From assembly GCF_015070875.1 (NCBI RefSeq), contig NZ_JADDIV010000001.1:1-64000 (forward strand): DNA of 64,000 nt, written 5' to 3'. This document shows positions 37,755 through 46,981 of this stretch, piece after piece. The DNA is from Ramlibacter pallidus. Its GTDB lineage: Bacteria; Pseudomonadota; Gammaproteobacteria; Burkholderiales; Burkholderiaceae_C. Position numbers and translations under genes: made by a program. How positions within the stretch are numbered: position 1 is the first letter of the stretch; every line of letters begins with the position of its first letter. The notes beneath the pieces were generated by a model. That model saw only the letters and a list, made by a program, of their open reading frames with translations, was not told the DNA's origin and searched no databases.

Positions 37755-38111
37755 ATGGCCACCACCCTCTACGGCATCCCGAATTGCGACACCGTGAAGA
37801 AGGCGCGCGCCTGGCTCGCCGGCGAGGGCGTGGAGCACGCCTTCCACGACTTCAAGAAGGCGGGGGTCCCGCCGGACCACCTGGACCGGTGGATGCAGTC
37901 CGCCGGTTGGGAAAAGCTGCTGAACCGGCAGGGCACGACCTGGCGCAAGCTGGACCCGGCGGTGCAGGCCGGCGCCCGGGACGCGGCCGGGGCGCGGTCG
38001 CTGATGCTGGCCCAGCCGAGCGTCATCAAGCGCCCGGTCGTGGAGTGGCCGGACGGCGCCGTCACGGTCGGCTTCGACCCGGCGGGCTGGGCGTTGCGCG
38101 CCCGCCGCTGA
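37755..38111 (+). CDS. ArsC/Spx-like thioredoxin-fold protein (YffB type)
   Basis: A 118-residue protein of the ArsC/Spx/YffB family. It starts TLYGIPNCDTVKKARAWL with the conserved Cys, then HAFHDFKKAGVP and the late PSVIKRPVVEW segment. No arsenate-operon genes are nearby, so the arsenate reductase label would be unsafe; YffB-like members may be glutathione-dependent thiol reductases. Confidence 0.88.
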   Translation: MATTLYGIPNCDTVKKARAWLAGEGVEHAFHDFKKAGVPPDHLDRWMQSAGWEKLLNRQGTTWRKLDPAVQAGARDAAGARSLMLAQPSVIKRPVVEWPDGAVTVGFDPAGWALRARR

Positions 38112-38121
38112 AAGGCGTACG

Positions 38122-38143
38122 TTTACCGGTGCTTTACGGTAAA
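38122..38143. promoter_or_regulatory. TTTACCG/CGGTAAA inverted repeat
   Basis: Seven-base perfect arms TTTACCG (38122-38128) and CGGTAAA (38137-38143), 8-base spacer, 11 bp past the ArsC-like stop and 63 bp before the glycine-zipper gene. It may be an operator for that gene. No binding protein can be named. Confidence 0.4.
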
Positions 38144-38206
38144 TCCCGCGAAGCCCAGCCGCGCGGTGTCTAGACTTTCAGGACCAAGCAGTCCAAGAGC
38201 ACTCCC

Positions 38207-38917
38207 ATGAAACAGACCCTTCTTTTCACCGCGCTGGGGCTCGCCGCCCTCGGCGCCTCCGCGCAGGAAGTGGGACGGGTGATCTCCAGCACGCCCGTGA
38301 TCCAGCAGGTGGCCGTGCCGCGCACCTACTGCAACCAGGGCGCGCCCGTGCTGGTGCAACCCCAGACCTCCGGCGGCGGCGGCCTGCTGGGCGCCATCGC
38401 CGGCGCCGCGATCGGCAGCACCATCGGCGGCGGCAGCGGCACGGCCGCGGCCATGCTGATCGGCTCGGTCGGCGGCGCCATCGTCGGCAACAACATCGAG
38501 GCCAACGGCCAGCGCCCGTACTACGCCGGCACCCAGCCGCAGTGCTCCACCGAGACCAGCTACGAGAACCGCGCGGTCGCCTACAACGTCACCTACGAAT
38601 ACGCCGGCCGCGAGTACACGGTGCAGATGCCGCACGACCCGGGCGCGACCATCCCGCTGCAGGTGTCACCGGTGGGTTCTTCGGGCGGCAGCTACTACCC
38701 GCCGGTGCAGGCGGGTGCGCCGGTGATCGCGCCGCCGGTGACGACCGTCACGCAGGTGGCGCCGGTGATCGTGCAGCCGTATGCCGCCTATCCGGCCTAT
38801 CCGGCTTACCCCGTGTACGCGCCCTACCCGGCGTACCGCCCGGCTTTCCCAATCGGCATCTCCTTCGGCTACCACTACCACGGTGGCCACCGGCACCACC
38901 GCCGGCACCGGCACTGA
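38207..38917 (+). CDS. Glycine-zipper envelope protein with Tyr/Pro- and His-rich tail
   Basis: A 236-residue exported protein: signal peptide (cut after ASAQ or near), glycine-zipper segment GGGGLLGAIAGAAIGSTIGG and SVGGAIVGNNIEANG (about residues 58-105), then NVTYEYAGREYTVQMPHDPG, a PAYPAYPVYAPYPAY repeat and a tail of ten His/Arg residues. Related to Rickettsia 17-kDa antigen-type surface proteins in the zipper part only. The His-rich end could bind metal ions. A terminator follows at 38967. Confidence 0.85.
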   Translation: MKQTLLFTALGLAALGASAQEVGRVISSTPVIQQVAVPRTYCNQGAPVLVQPQTSGGGGLLGAIAGAAIGSTIGGGSGTAAAMLIGSVGGAIVGNNIEANGQRPYYAGTQPQCSTETSYENRAVAYNVTYEYAGREYTVQMPHDPGATIPLQVSPVGSSGGSYYPPVQAGAPVIAPPVTTVTQVAPVIVQPYAAYPAYPAYPVYAPYPAYRPAFPIGISFGYHYHGGHRHHRRHRH

Positions 38918-38928
38918 ACCACCCCGTC

Positions 38929-38948
38929 ATTCCCGCGCAGGCGGGAAT
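38929..38948. repeat. dRS3-type repeat (ATTCCC-N8-GGGAAT)
   Basis: ATTCCC-GCGCAGGC-GGGAAT with flanks CCGTC and CCAGGGC, in reverse orientation to the copies at 201 and 17404. It lies 11 bp after the glycine-zipper stop, before the terminator. Confidence 0.85.
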
Positions 38949-38966
38949 CCAGGGCATCAGGAAAAG

Positions 38967-38994
38967 GAAAGCCCCGCGTCCGCGGGGCTTCTTC
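38967..38994 (+). terminator. Intrinsic terminator of the glycine-zipper gene
   Basis: AAGCCCCGCG and CGCGGGGCTT form a 10-bp stem around TC (38969-38990), followed by CTTCTTC. The A-rich 5' side would allow function on the opposite strand for the anti-sigma gene too. Confidence 0.8.
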
Positions 38995-39009
38995 ATTCGG
39001 GAGCCCTGG

Positions 39010-39029
39010 GTCCCCGCCTTCGCGGGGAC
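39010..39029. repeat. dRS3-like repeat (GTCCCC-N8-GGGGAC)
   Basis: GTCCCC-GCCTTCGC-GGGGAC, opposite in orientation to the copy at 38929; the two repeats flank the terminator hairpin. The loop sequence GCCTTCGC differs from the other copies. 8 bp before the anti-sigma stop. Confidence 0.75.
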
Positions 39030-39037
39030 GAGGGCCA

Positions 39038-39859
39038 CTACAGCGGCGTCTGCAGCACCGCCCCCTTCCAGAGGATCGGCCCCTGCGCCGGCGTGCCCTC
39101 CGGGACGCCGCCCTTGGCCTCGAGCGTGATCGCGAACAGCGGCGACTGCGCCACCACCTGCGGCTGTGCGGGCAGGCGCAGCACGTCCTGCTCCGCCAGG
39201 ACGCCGAGCGAACGCGGGGCCCCGCCGGTGGCAGGCACCGCCCACAACTGCAGCGATTTCTCGGGGCCCTCGGCGAAGTTGACCATGCGCTTGAGCGTCA
39301 GCGTGCCGTGCTTCGGATCGAACAGCGCCAGCATCGTCGGCGTGGCCTTGTCGTCGTGCAGCACGGAGACGTAGCGCACCTCGGGTTGCGCCTGCAGCTG
39401 CGCGACGAGTTCGCGGTTCTGGCTGGCCAGCTGCACGCCTTGCTGGCGCAGCTGGGCCAGCTGCGTCCGGCTGACGTCCAGTTCGTTGCGCAGGTTGAGC
39501 GTGACCGCGACCACGGCCAGGCTCGCCGCCACCGCGGCCAGGGCGCCGGCACGCCACCAGTTGCGCGCGCGCCGCAGCAGCTCGGACCCGGCAGGCTCCG
39601 GGGCCGGTTGCATCGCGGTGCGCGGTTCGGCGGCGACTTCGTTCGCGATGCGCTTCCAGACGTTGGGGCTGGGCGCCTCCGCCGGCTGCAGCTCCGTCAT
39701 CGACATGAAGCGTTCCTGCCAGACCAGCGCGCGGGCGCGCAGGCCCGGATTGCGGCGGGCGAGCGCCTCGAAGCGGCGGCGCGCGCCGCCGCGCAAGGTG
39801 CCGAGGGCATAGGAGGCCGCCAGGCGGTCCATCAGTTCGGGGCTGTCGAAGATGTTCAT
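39038..39859 (-). CDS. RskA-type anti-sigma factor
   Basis: A 273-residue membrane protein. The N-terminal sigma-binding region reads LMDRLAASYALGTLRGGARR and RRNPGLRARALVWQERFMSM. One membrane helix (AGALAAVAASLAVVAVTLNL) separates it from a periplasmic RskA C-domain with LQLWAVPATGGAPRSLGVL. It would hold the adjacent ECF factor until an envelope signal triggers release. 10 bp downstream of the sigma gene. Confidence 0.92.
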   Translation of the reverse strand: MNIFDSPELMDRLAASYALGTLRGGARRRFEALARRNPGLRARALVWQERFMSMTELQPAEAPSPNVWKRIANEVAAEPRTAMQPAPEPAGSELLRRARNWWRAGALAAVAASLAVVAVTLNLRNELDVSRTQLAQLRQQGVQLASQNRELVAQLQAQPEVRYVSVLHDDKATPTMLALFDPKHGTLTLKRMVNFAEGPEKSLQLWAVPATGGAPRSLGVLAEQDVLRLPAQPQVVAQSPLFAITLEAKGGVPEGTPAQGPILWKGAVLQTPL

Positions 39860-39869
39860 CGCGGCCCCT

Positions 39870-40472
39870 TCAAGCGTAACGGGCCATGCAGCCCCGCAGC
39901 TGGTCCAGCCCGCGCCGGATCCAGGTCTTGACCGTGCCCAGCGGCAGCTTGAGCTGCTCGGCGAGCTCGCTGTGGCTCAGGTCGCGCAGGTAGGCCAGGC
40001 TCACCACCTCGCGCTGCCGCGCCTCCAGCCGGCTGAGGCAGTCGTACAGGGCCGTGGCCTGCTGGCTGGCCTGCGTCGTGTCCACCGGGTCGGGGCTGTC
40101 GCCGGCCACCGTCTCGCTGACCATCTCGTCCAGCTCGTGGTGCGCGTCGGCCCGTTCGCTGGTGCGGCGGCGCAGGAAATCCAGCGCGCGGCTGCGCACG
40201 ATCATCCCCATCCAGGCCAGCGGCGGGCTGAGCGTCGCGCGGTAGTCGCCCGCCGAACGCCACACGTGCACGAAGGCTTCCTGCAGCACGTCCTCCGCCC
40301 ACTCCCGGTTGCCCACGACCTTGACGGCCAGCCCGTAGAGGCGGCTGGAGGTCTGGTCGTAGAGGGCTCGCAGCGCCTGTTCGCTCTGGCGCTGGCGGCC
40401 CGGGTCGGCGATGCGCGCCGCCACGCCGTCGATCAGCGCGATCAGCACGTCATCGGATAAGTTCGATGTCAT
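39870..40472 (-). CDS. ECF sigma factor (SigK-like)
   Basis: A 200-residue ECF sigma-70 factor. Region 2 reads LYGLAVKVVGNREWAEDVLQEAFVHVW, and region 4 reads REVVSLAYLRDLSHSELAEQLKLPLGTVKTWIRRG. It pairs with the downstream RskA-type anti-sigma. The regulon is unknown. A 7-bp inverted repeat sits immediately upstream and may be part of an autoregulated promoter. Confidence 0.94.
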   Translation of the reverse strand: MTSNLSDDVLIALIDGVAARIADPGRQRQSEQALRALYDQTSSRLYGLAVKVVGNREWAEDVLQEAFVHVWRSAGDYRATLSPPLAWMGMIVRSRALDFLRRRTSERADAHHELDEMVSETVAGDSPDPVDTTQASQQATALYDCLSRLEARQREVVSLAYLRDLSHSELAEQLKLPLGTVKTWIRRGLDQLRGCMARYA

Positions 40473-40478
40473 AGAAAG

Positions 40479-40499
40479 GTATTCTCCACGACAGGATAC
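40479..40499. promoter_or_regulatory. Inverted repeat upstream of the ECF sigma gene
   Basis: GTATTCT (40479-40485) and AGGATAC (40493-40499), one mismatch in seven, spacer CCACGAC. It is 6 bp before the sigma ATG, so would lie in the 5' leader or core promoter. Role unknown. Confidence 0.35.
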
Positions 40500-40584
40500 G
40501 CAGCGCGCGCGCCTTCGGATTCACCGCCGGGGGGCCCGCCAGCGCGCTCGCCTAAAATCGCGGGTTTCCCCTGAAGCTTTCCCC

Positions 40585-42238
<1,654 letters not shown>

Positions 42239-42240
42239 CC

Positions 42241-43398
42241 ATCCGCCCCGACCGCCGCCGCCTGCTGCTGGCCTGCGGGTCCCTCGCGGCGGCGGGGGCC
42301 CACGCCATGGGACGCGACCCCGCGTCCCTGCTGCGGGACCACGTCGACGCCGCCGTGCGCGCCGCCATGGAGCGCAACGACATCCCGGGCATGGCGGTCG
42401 GCGTCACGGTGGCCGGCCGCCGGTTCTTCGCATACCAAGGTGTCGCGGCCCGGGACAGCGGCCGGCGCGTGGACGAGGACACGCTCTTCGAGATCGGTTC
42501 CGTCAGCAAGACCTTCACCGCGGCGCTGGCCTCCTACGCCCGCGAACTCGGCGCGCTGTCGCTCTACGACACCGCCGCCGTGCACTGGTCCGCGCTGGCC
42601 GGCAGCCCCATCGCGGACGCCCGCCTGCTGGACCTCGCCACCTACACGGCGGGCGGCCTGCCCCTGCAGTTCCCCGATGCCGTGACGGACGAAGCCGAGA
42701 TGCTGGCGTACTTCCGCGAATGGCAACCCGCCTTCCCGCCGGGAACGCAGCGGGTGTATTCCAACCCGAGCATCGGCCTGTTCGGCCATCTGGCCGCCCG
42801 AAGCATGGGAAAACCGTTCCGCGAGCTGATGGAAGCGCGGCTGTTCCCCCTCCTGCGCCTGTCCCGCACCTACCTGCAGGTCCCGGCGAATCGCATGGAC
42901 GACTACGCGTGGGGCCATGCGAGGGACGGCCGGCAGGTGCGCGTCTCGCCGGGCGCGCTCGACGACGAAGCGTACGGCGTGAAGACGACGGCCGCGGACC
43001 TGCTGCGTTTCGTGGAAGCGCAGATGGGCGTGCGGCCGCTGGACGACCGGCCGCAACGCGCGCTGGCGGCAACGCACACCGGCTACTACGAGGCCGGCGT
43101 GATGACCCAGGCCCTCGGCTGGGAGACGTACCCTCATCCCGCGCCGCTCGAACGCCTGCTCGAAGGCAACGGAAGCGACATGGCGCTCAAGCCGCAGCCC
43201 GCCACGAAACTGGTGCCGCCCCGGCCCGCAGCGGCCGACGTCCTGGTCAACAAGACGGGCTCCACCAACGGCTTCGGCGCCTATGCCGCCTTCGTGCCCA
43301 GCCTGCGGGCCGGCGTGGTGCTGCTGGCCAACCGCAACTATCCCAACGCGGAGCGCGTGCGGCTCGCGCACGGCATCCTGCAAAGGGCGGGCCGCTAG
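42241..43398 (+). CDS. AmpC-like class C beta-lactamase / serine hydrolase
   Basis: About 385 residues. Signal sequence RPDRRRLLLACGSLAAAGAH, nucleophile Ser87-x-x-Lys90 (GSVSKTFTAAL), Tyr173-Ser-Asn175 (VYSNPSIG) and KTG at 338-340 (VNKTGSTNGFGAY), the three class C marks. It likely acts on beta-lactams or peptidoglycan peptides in the periplasm. No ATG, GTG or TTG precedes the signal peptide: the options are ATC 42241 (GGGAAGGA six bases upstream) or CTG 42235. ATG 42307 would remove the signal. No ampR is nearby. Confidence 0.82.
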   Translation: MRPDRRRLLLACGSLAAAGAHAMGRDPASLLRDHVDAAVRAAMERNDIPGMAVGVTVAGRRFFAYQGVAARDSGRRVDEDTLFEIGSVSKTFTAALASYARELGALSLYDTAAVHWSALAGSPIADARLLDLATYTAGGLPLQFPDAVTDEAEMLAYFREWQPAFPPGTQRVYSNPSIGLFGHLAARSMGKPFRELMEARLFPLLRLSRTYLQVPANRMDDYAWGHARDGRQVRVSPGALDDEAYGVKTTAADLLRFVEAQMGVRPLDDRPQRALAATHTGYYEAGVMTQALGWETYPHPAPLERLLEGNGSDMALKPQPATKLVPPRPAAADVLVNKTGSTNGFGAYAAFVPSLRAGVVLLANRNYPNAERVRLAHGILQRAGR

Positions 43399-43477
43399 GC
43401 GGGCGCCGCGGCTCAGCCATACCGCGGAAGCTCCGCAGGGTGTAACCTTTTGCGCTCCACCCATCCGGGAGCGTTCC

Positions 43478-45247
43478 ATGGAGACGGCGCAGGACACGGC
43501 CGATGCGTACCGCGAGCTGATCGAGATCGGCATCGCCTTGTCGTCCGAGCGCGACCCGGCCCGCCTGCGCGAGCGCATCCTCATGGAGGCCAAGGCGTTC
43601 ACCAACGCCGATGCCGGCACGCTGTACCTGAAGCACAAGGGGCAGGAGCTGATCTTCCAGATCGTGCGCAACGACACCCTGGGCATCGCCATGGGCGGCA
43701 CCAGCGGCGTGCCGATCGACCTGCCCCCGGTGCCGCTCACCACGCCCGACGGCCAGCCGAACCTGCGCAACGTCGCCTCGTACTGCGCGGTCACGGGCGA
43801 GATCGTCAACGTCGCCGACGCCTACTGCGAGACCGATAACCTGGACTTCTCCGGCACCCAGGAGTTCGACCGCCGCTTCGGCTACCGCTCGCGCTCCTTC
43901 CTCTCGGTGCCGCTCAAGAACCACAACGGCTACGTCATCGGCGTGCTCCAGCTGATCAACGCGAAGGACGCGCTGGGCAAGGTCGTGCCGTTCCGCGAGG
44001 AGATCGTGCCGATGGTGAGCGCGCTGGCCTCGCAGGCGGCGGTGTCGATCGACAACCGCATCCTGATCGAGGAGCTGAAGCAGCTGCTCGACGCCTTCAT
44101 CGCCGTGATCGCTGCAGCCATCGACACCAAGTCGCCCTACACCGGCGGCCACTGCCAGCGCGTGCCGGTGCTCACCGAGATGCTGGTGCGGGCGGCCTGC
44201 GAATCGAAGGACGCGCCCTTCGCCGGCTTCGACCTGAGCGAGGAGGAGTGGTACGAGCTGCGCGTCGCCTGCTGGCTGCACGACTGCGGCAAGGTGGTGA
44301 CGCCCGAGCACATCGTCGACAAGGCGACCAAGCTCGAGGCGATCTACGACCGCATCCACGAGATCCGCATGCGCTTCGAGGTGCTCAAGCGCGACGCAGA
44401 GATCGCCATGCTCAAGGGACTGCTGGCCGGCGGCAACGGCGACAAGCTGCGCGCCGACTACGAGGCGACGTGCGCCACGCTGGACGAGGAGTTCGCCTTC
44501 ATCGGCGAGTGCAACGTCGGCGGCGAGTACATGGCGCCGGACAAGGTCGAGCGGCTGAAGAAGATCGCCGAACGCACCTGGACGCGCACGCTGTCCAACC
44601 GCATCGGCATCTCGTACGCCGAGAAGAAGCGGCGCGATGCGATCCTGGAACGGCCACTGCCCGTCGAGGAGAAGCTGCTGGAGGACCGCTACGACCACAT
44701 CAGCCCGCGCGAGGGGCTGCGGCTGTCGGCGGAAGGCAATCCGTGGGGCTTCACCCTCAAGGCGCCCGAACGCGAGGCCAACCTCGGCGAGATCTACAAC
44801 CTGTCGATCAGCCGCGGCACGCTGACCGAGGAAGACCGCTACCGCATCAACGAGCACATGGCGCAGACCATCGTCATGCTGGAGTCGCTGCCCTGGCCGC
44901 GGCACCTGCGGCGGGTGCCGGAGTACGCCGGCGGCCACCACGAGAAGATGGACGGCAGCGGCTACCCGCGCGGGCTGAAACGCGAGCAGATGTCGCTGCC
45001 GGCGCGCGTGATGGCCATTGCCGACATCTTCGAGGCGCTCACCGCCGCCGACCGTCCCTACAAGCCGCCGAAGACGCTGTCGCAGTCGATCCGGATCATG
45101 AAGTCGATGGTGCGCGACGGGCACATCGACCCGGACCTGTTCCAGCTGTTCCTGGCGTCCGGCGTGTACAAGGAGTACGCGAAGCAGTTCCTGAAGCCCG
45201 AGCAGATCGACGCCGTCGACCTCGAAGGCGTGCTGGCCGCCGCCTGA
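43478..45247 (+). CDS. GAF/HD-GYP-type phosphohydrolase with large insertion
   Basis: A 589-residue protein. A GAF sensor (about residues 15-190, RLRERILMEAKAFTNADAGT) is followed by an HD-GYP domain: His268-Asp269 in WLHDCGKVVTPEHIVDK, and HHEKMDGSGYPRG at 487-499. HD-GYP domains hydrolyse cyclic-di-GMP. Here 226 residues separate HD from GYP against about 60 normally; the extra region (DRIHEIRMRFEVLKRDAEIA through LKAPEREANLGEIYNL) is mostly helical. Activity on c-di-GMP is likely but untested. Confidence 0.88.
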   Translation: METAQDTADAYRELIEIGIALSSERDPARLRERILMEAKAFTNADAGTLYLKHKGQELIFQIVRNDTLGIAMGGTSGVPIDLPPVPLTTPDGQPNLRNVASYCAVTGEIVNVADAYCETDNLDFSGTQEFDRRFGYRSRSFLSVPLKNHNGYVIGVLQLINAKDALGKVVPFREEIVPMVSALASQAAVSIDNRILIEELKQLLDAFIAVIAAAIDTKSPYTGGHCQRVPVLTEMLVRAACESKDAPFAGFDLSEEEWYELRVACWLHDCGKVVTPEHIVDKATKLEAIYDRIHEIRMRFEVLKRDAEIAMLKGLLAGGNGDKLRADYEATCATLDEEFAFIGECNVGGEYMAPDKVERLKKIAERTWTRTLSNRIGISYAEKKRRDAILERPLPVEEKLLEDRYDHISPREGLRLSAEGNPWGFTLKAPEREANLGEIYNLSISRGTLTEEDRYRINEHMAQTIVMLESLPWPRHLRRVPEYAGGHHEKMDGSGYPRGLKREQMSLPARVMAIADIFEALTAADRPYKPPKTLSQSIRIMKSMVRDGHIDPDLFQLFLASGVYKEYAKQFLKPEQIDAVDLEGVLAAA

Positions 45248-45329
45248 GGCGGCCTCCCCCATCCGGCCCCTTGCCGCGCGGGGCGTCCTGGCGTCCAATG
45301 CGCCACCCCCCCGGGGCGAGGAACGTACC

Positions 45330-46148
45330 ATGCCGGCACCCGACAGCGACCGCAAGTTCGCGGGCTCCATCCCGCAGTTGTACGAGCAGTACCTGGTGCC
45401 GCTCATCTTCCAGCCCTATGCGGTGGACCTCGCGGCGCGCGTCGCCCGGCAGCAGCCCCTGCGCGTGCTCGAGATCGCCGCCGGCACCGGCGTGGTCACC
45501 CGCCAGCTCGCACAGGTGCTGCCGCGCGACAGCACGATCGTGGCGACCGACCTCAACCAGCCGATGCTCGACGAGGCCGCCGCGCGCGGCACGGCACGCG
45601 CGGTCGAATGGAAGGCGGCCGATGCGATGCAGCTGCCGTTCGCGGACCAGTCCTTCGACGCCGTCGTCTGCCAGTTCGGCGTGATGTTCTTCCCCGAAAA
45701 GGCGAAGGCCTTCGCCGAGGCCCGGCGCGTGCTGCGCGACGGTGGCAGCCTCTTCTTCAACGCCTGGGACCGCATCGAGGTCAACGAGGTGTCGGACACC
45801 GTCACGCAGTCGCTCGCGCTGGTGTTCCCTTCCGACCCGCCGCGCTTCCTGGCGCGCGTGCCGCACGGCTACCACGACGTCGACCGGATCGCGCGCGACC
45901 TGGCCGAGGGCGGGTTCACTCAGGTCCCCGAAATCGCCACGGTCGCCGAACGCAGCCGCGCCGACGGCGCCTATCCCGCCGCCTTCGCGAAGTGCCAGGG
46001 CACGCCGCTGCGCAACGAGATCGAGGCGCGGGATCCGAACGGACTGGAGCGCGCCACGCAGGCGGCGGCCGCCGCGCTCACGCGCCGGTTCGGGACGGGG
46101 CCGATCGACGGGAGGATCCAGGCGCACGTGGTGGAGGCACGGCGCTAG
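45330..46148 (+). CDS. Class I SAM-dependent methyltransferase (UbiE-like)
   Basis: A 272-residue methyltransferase. SAM motif LRVLEIAAGTGVVTRQLAQ, acidic motif VATDLNQPMLDEAA, motif II FDAVVCQFGVMFFPEKAKA and motif III ARRVLRDGGSLFFNAWD. The C-terminal half is probably substrate-specific. Substrate unknown. It stands alone between the HD-GYP gene and the ABC exporter. Confidence 0.88.
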   Translation: MPAPDSDRKFAGSIPQLYEQYLVPLIFQPYAVDLAARVARQQPLRVLEIAAGTGVVTRQLAQVLPRDSTIVATDLNQPMLDEAAARGTARAVEWKAADAMQLPFADQSFDAVVCQFGVMFFPEKAKAFAEARRVLRDGGSLFFNAWDRIEVNEVSDTVTQSLALVFPSDPPRFLARVPHGYHDVDRIARDLAEGGFTQVPEIATVAERSRADGAYPAAFAKCQGTPLRNEIEARDPNGLERATQAAAAALTRRFGTGPIDGRIQAHVVEARR

Positions 46149-46220
46149 CCCTGCGGCCGGCCCATCCGCGCCACGCGGCGCGGACCGCGTGATAGGCTCG
46201 CCGCGACTACCGTCCGCCGC

Positions 46221-46979
46221 TTGCCGACCCCTCCCGCTCCTCCCGCCGCTTCCTGTGTCGTCGCCGCGCGCGACCTCGTCTTCTCCTATCCGGCGCAGGC
46301 GGAAGCCGCGCTGCGCGGCGTCGACCTCTGCCTGGAGCGCGGGCAGGCGGTCGGCCTGCTGGGACCGAACGGCTCCGGCAAGTCCACGCTGATCAGCCTG
46401 CTGGCCGGCCTGCGCAAGCCGCACCGCGGCCACATCGAGATCGCCGTGGAAGACCGCCGCCAGGTCGCCTGGGTGCCGCAGGACTACGCCTTCTATCCCG
46501 ACCTGGACTGCCTGGACAACCTGCGCTTCTTCGCCGCCATGCTGGGCGTCGGTGCCGCCGAAGCACGCCGGCGCATCGACGAGGCGATCGCCACGTGCAT
46601 GCTCGGCGAGTTCGCGGATCGCCGCGCCAGCCATTGCTCGGGTGGCGTGCGCCGCCGGCTCAACCTGGCCATCGCGCTGCTGCAGCGCCCGCAGGTCCTG
46701 CTGCTGGACGAGCCCACCGTCGGCGTGGACCCGCAGTCGCGCGCCTTCCTCCTCGACCGGGTGCGCGAGCTCGTCGCGGGCGGCATGGCGGTGCTCTATG
46801 CCACCCACTACATGGAAGAGGTCAGTGCGCTGTGCTCGGACATCGTGCTGATGGACCATGGCCGCGTGCTCACGGAAGGCGACCTCGCCGCCTTGCTGCG
46901 CGGCCCGCCCGGCACGCCGCCGCACGCCAACCTGGAGGCGGCCTTCCTGCACCACACGGGGCACTCGCTGCGCGACTGA
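46221..46979 (+). CDS. ABC exporter ATP-binding protein
   Basis: A 252-residue ATPase. Walker A GLLGPNGSGKSTLISLLAG, Q-loop VAWVPQDYAFYP, signature CSGGVRRRLNLAIALL in place of LSGGQ, Walker B VLLLDEPTVGVDPQSR and switch His in THYMEEVSALC. The start is TTG 46221. The permease follows 2 bp downstream. The DrrA/NatA-like class handles drugs, lipids or ions. Confidence 0.93.
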   Translation: MPTPPAPPAASCVVAARDLVFSYPAQAEAALRGVDLCLERGQAVGLLGPNGSGKSTLISLLAGLRKPHRGHIEIAVEDRRQVAWVPQDYAFYPDLDCLDNLRFFAAMLGVGAAEARRRIDEAIATCMLGEFADRRASHCSGGVRRRLNLAIALLQRPQVLLLDEPTVGVDPQSRAFLLDRVRELVAGGMAVLYATHYMEEVSALCSDIVLMDHGRVLTEGDLAALLRGPPGTPPHANLEAAFLHHTGHSLRD

Positions 46980-46981
46980 AC

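Noticed and set aside
37755-38111. An arsenate reductase (arsC) gene
   Set aside because: The fold fits, but no arsenic genes are nearby and the sequence is closer to YffB/Spx-type proteins.
38818-38850. A tandem DNA repeat or CRISPR-like array in the glycine-zipper gene
   Set aside because: The repetition is codon-level PAYP repeats in a coding tail, without regular spacers.
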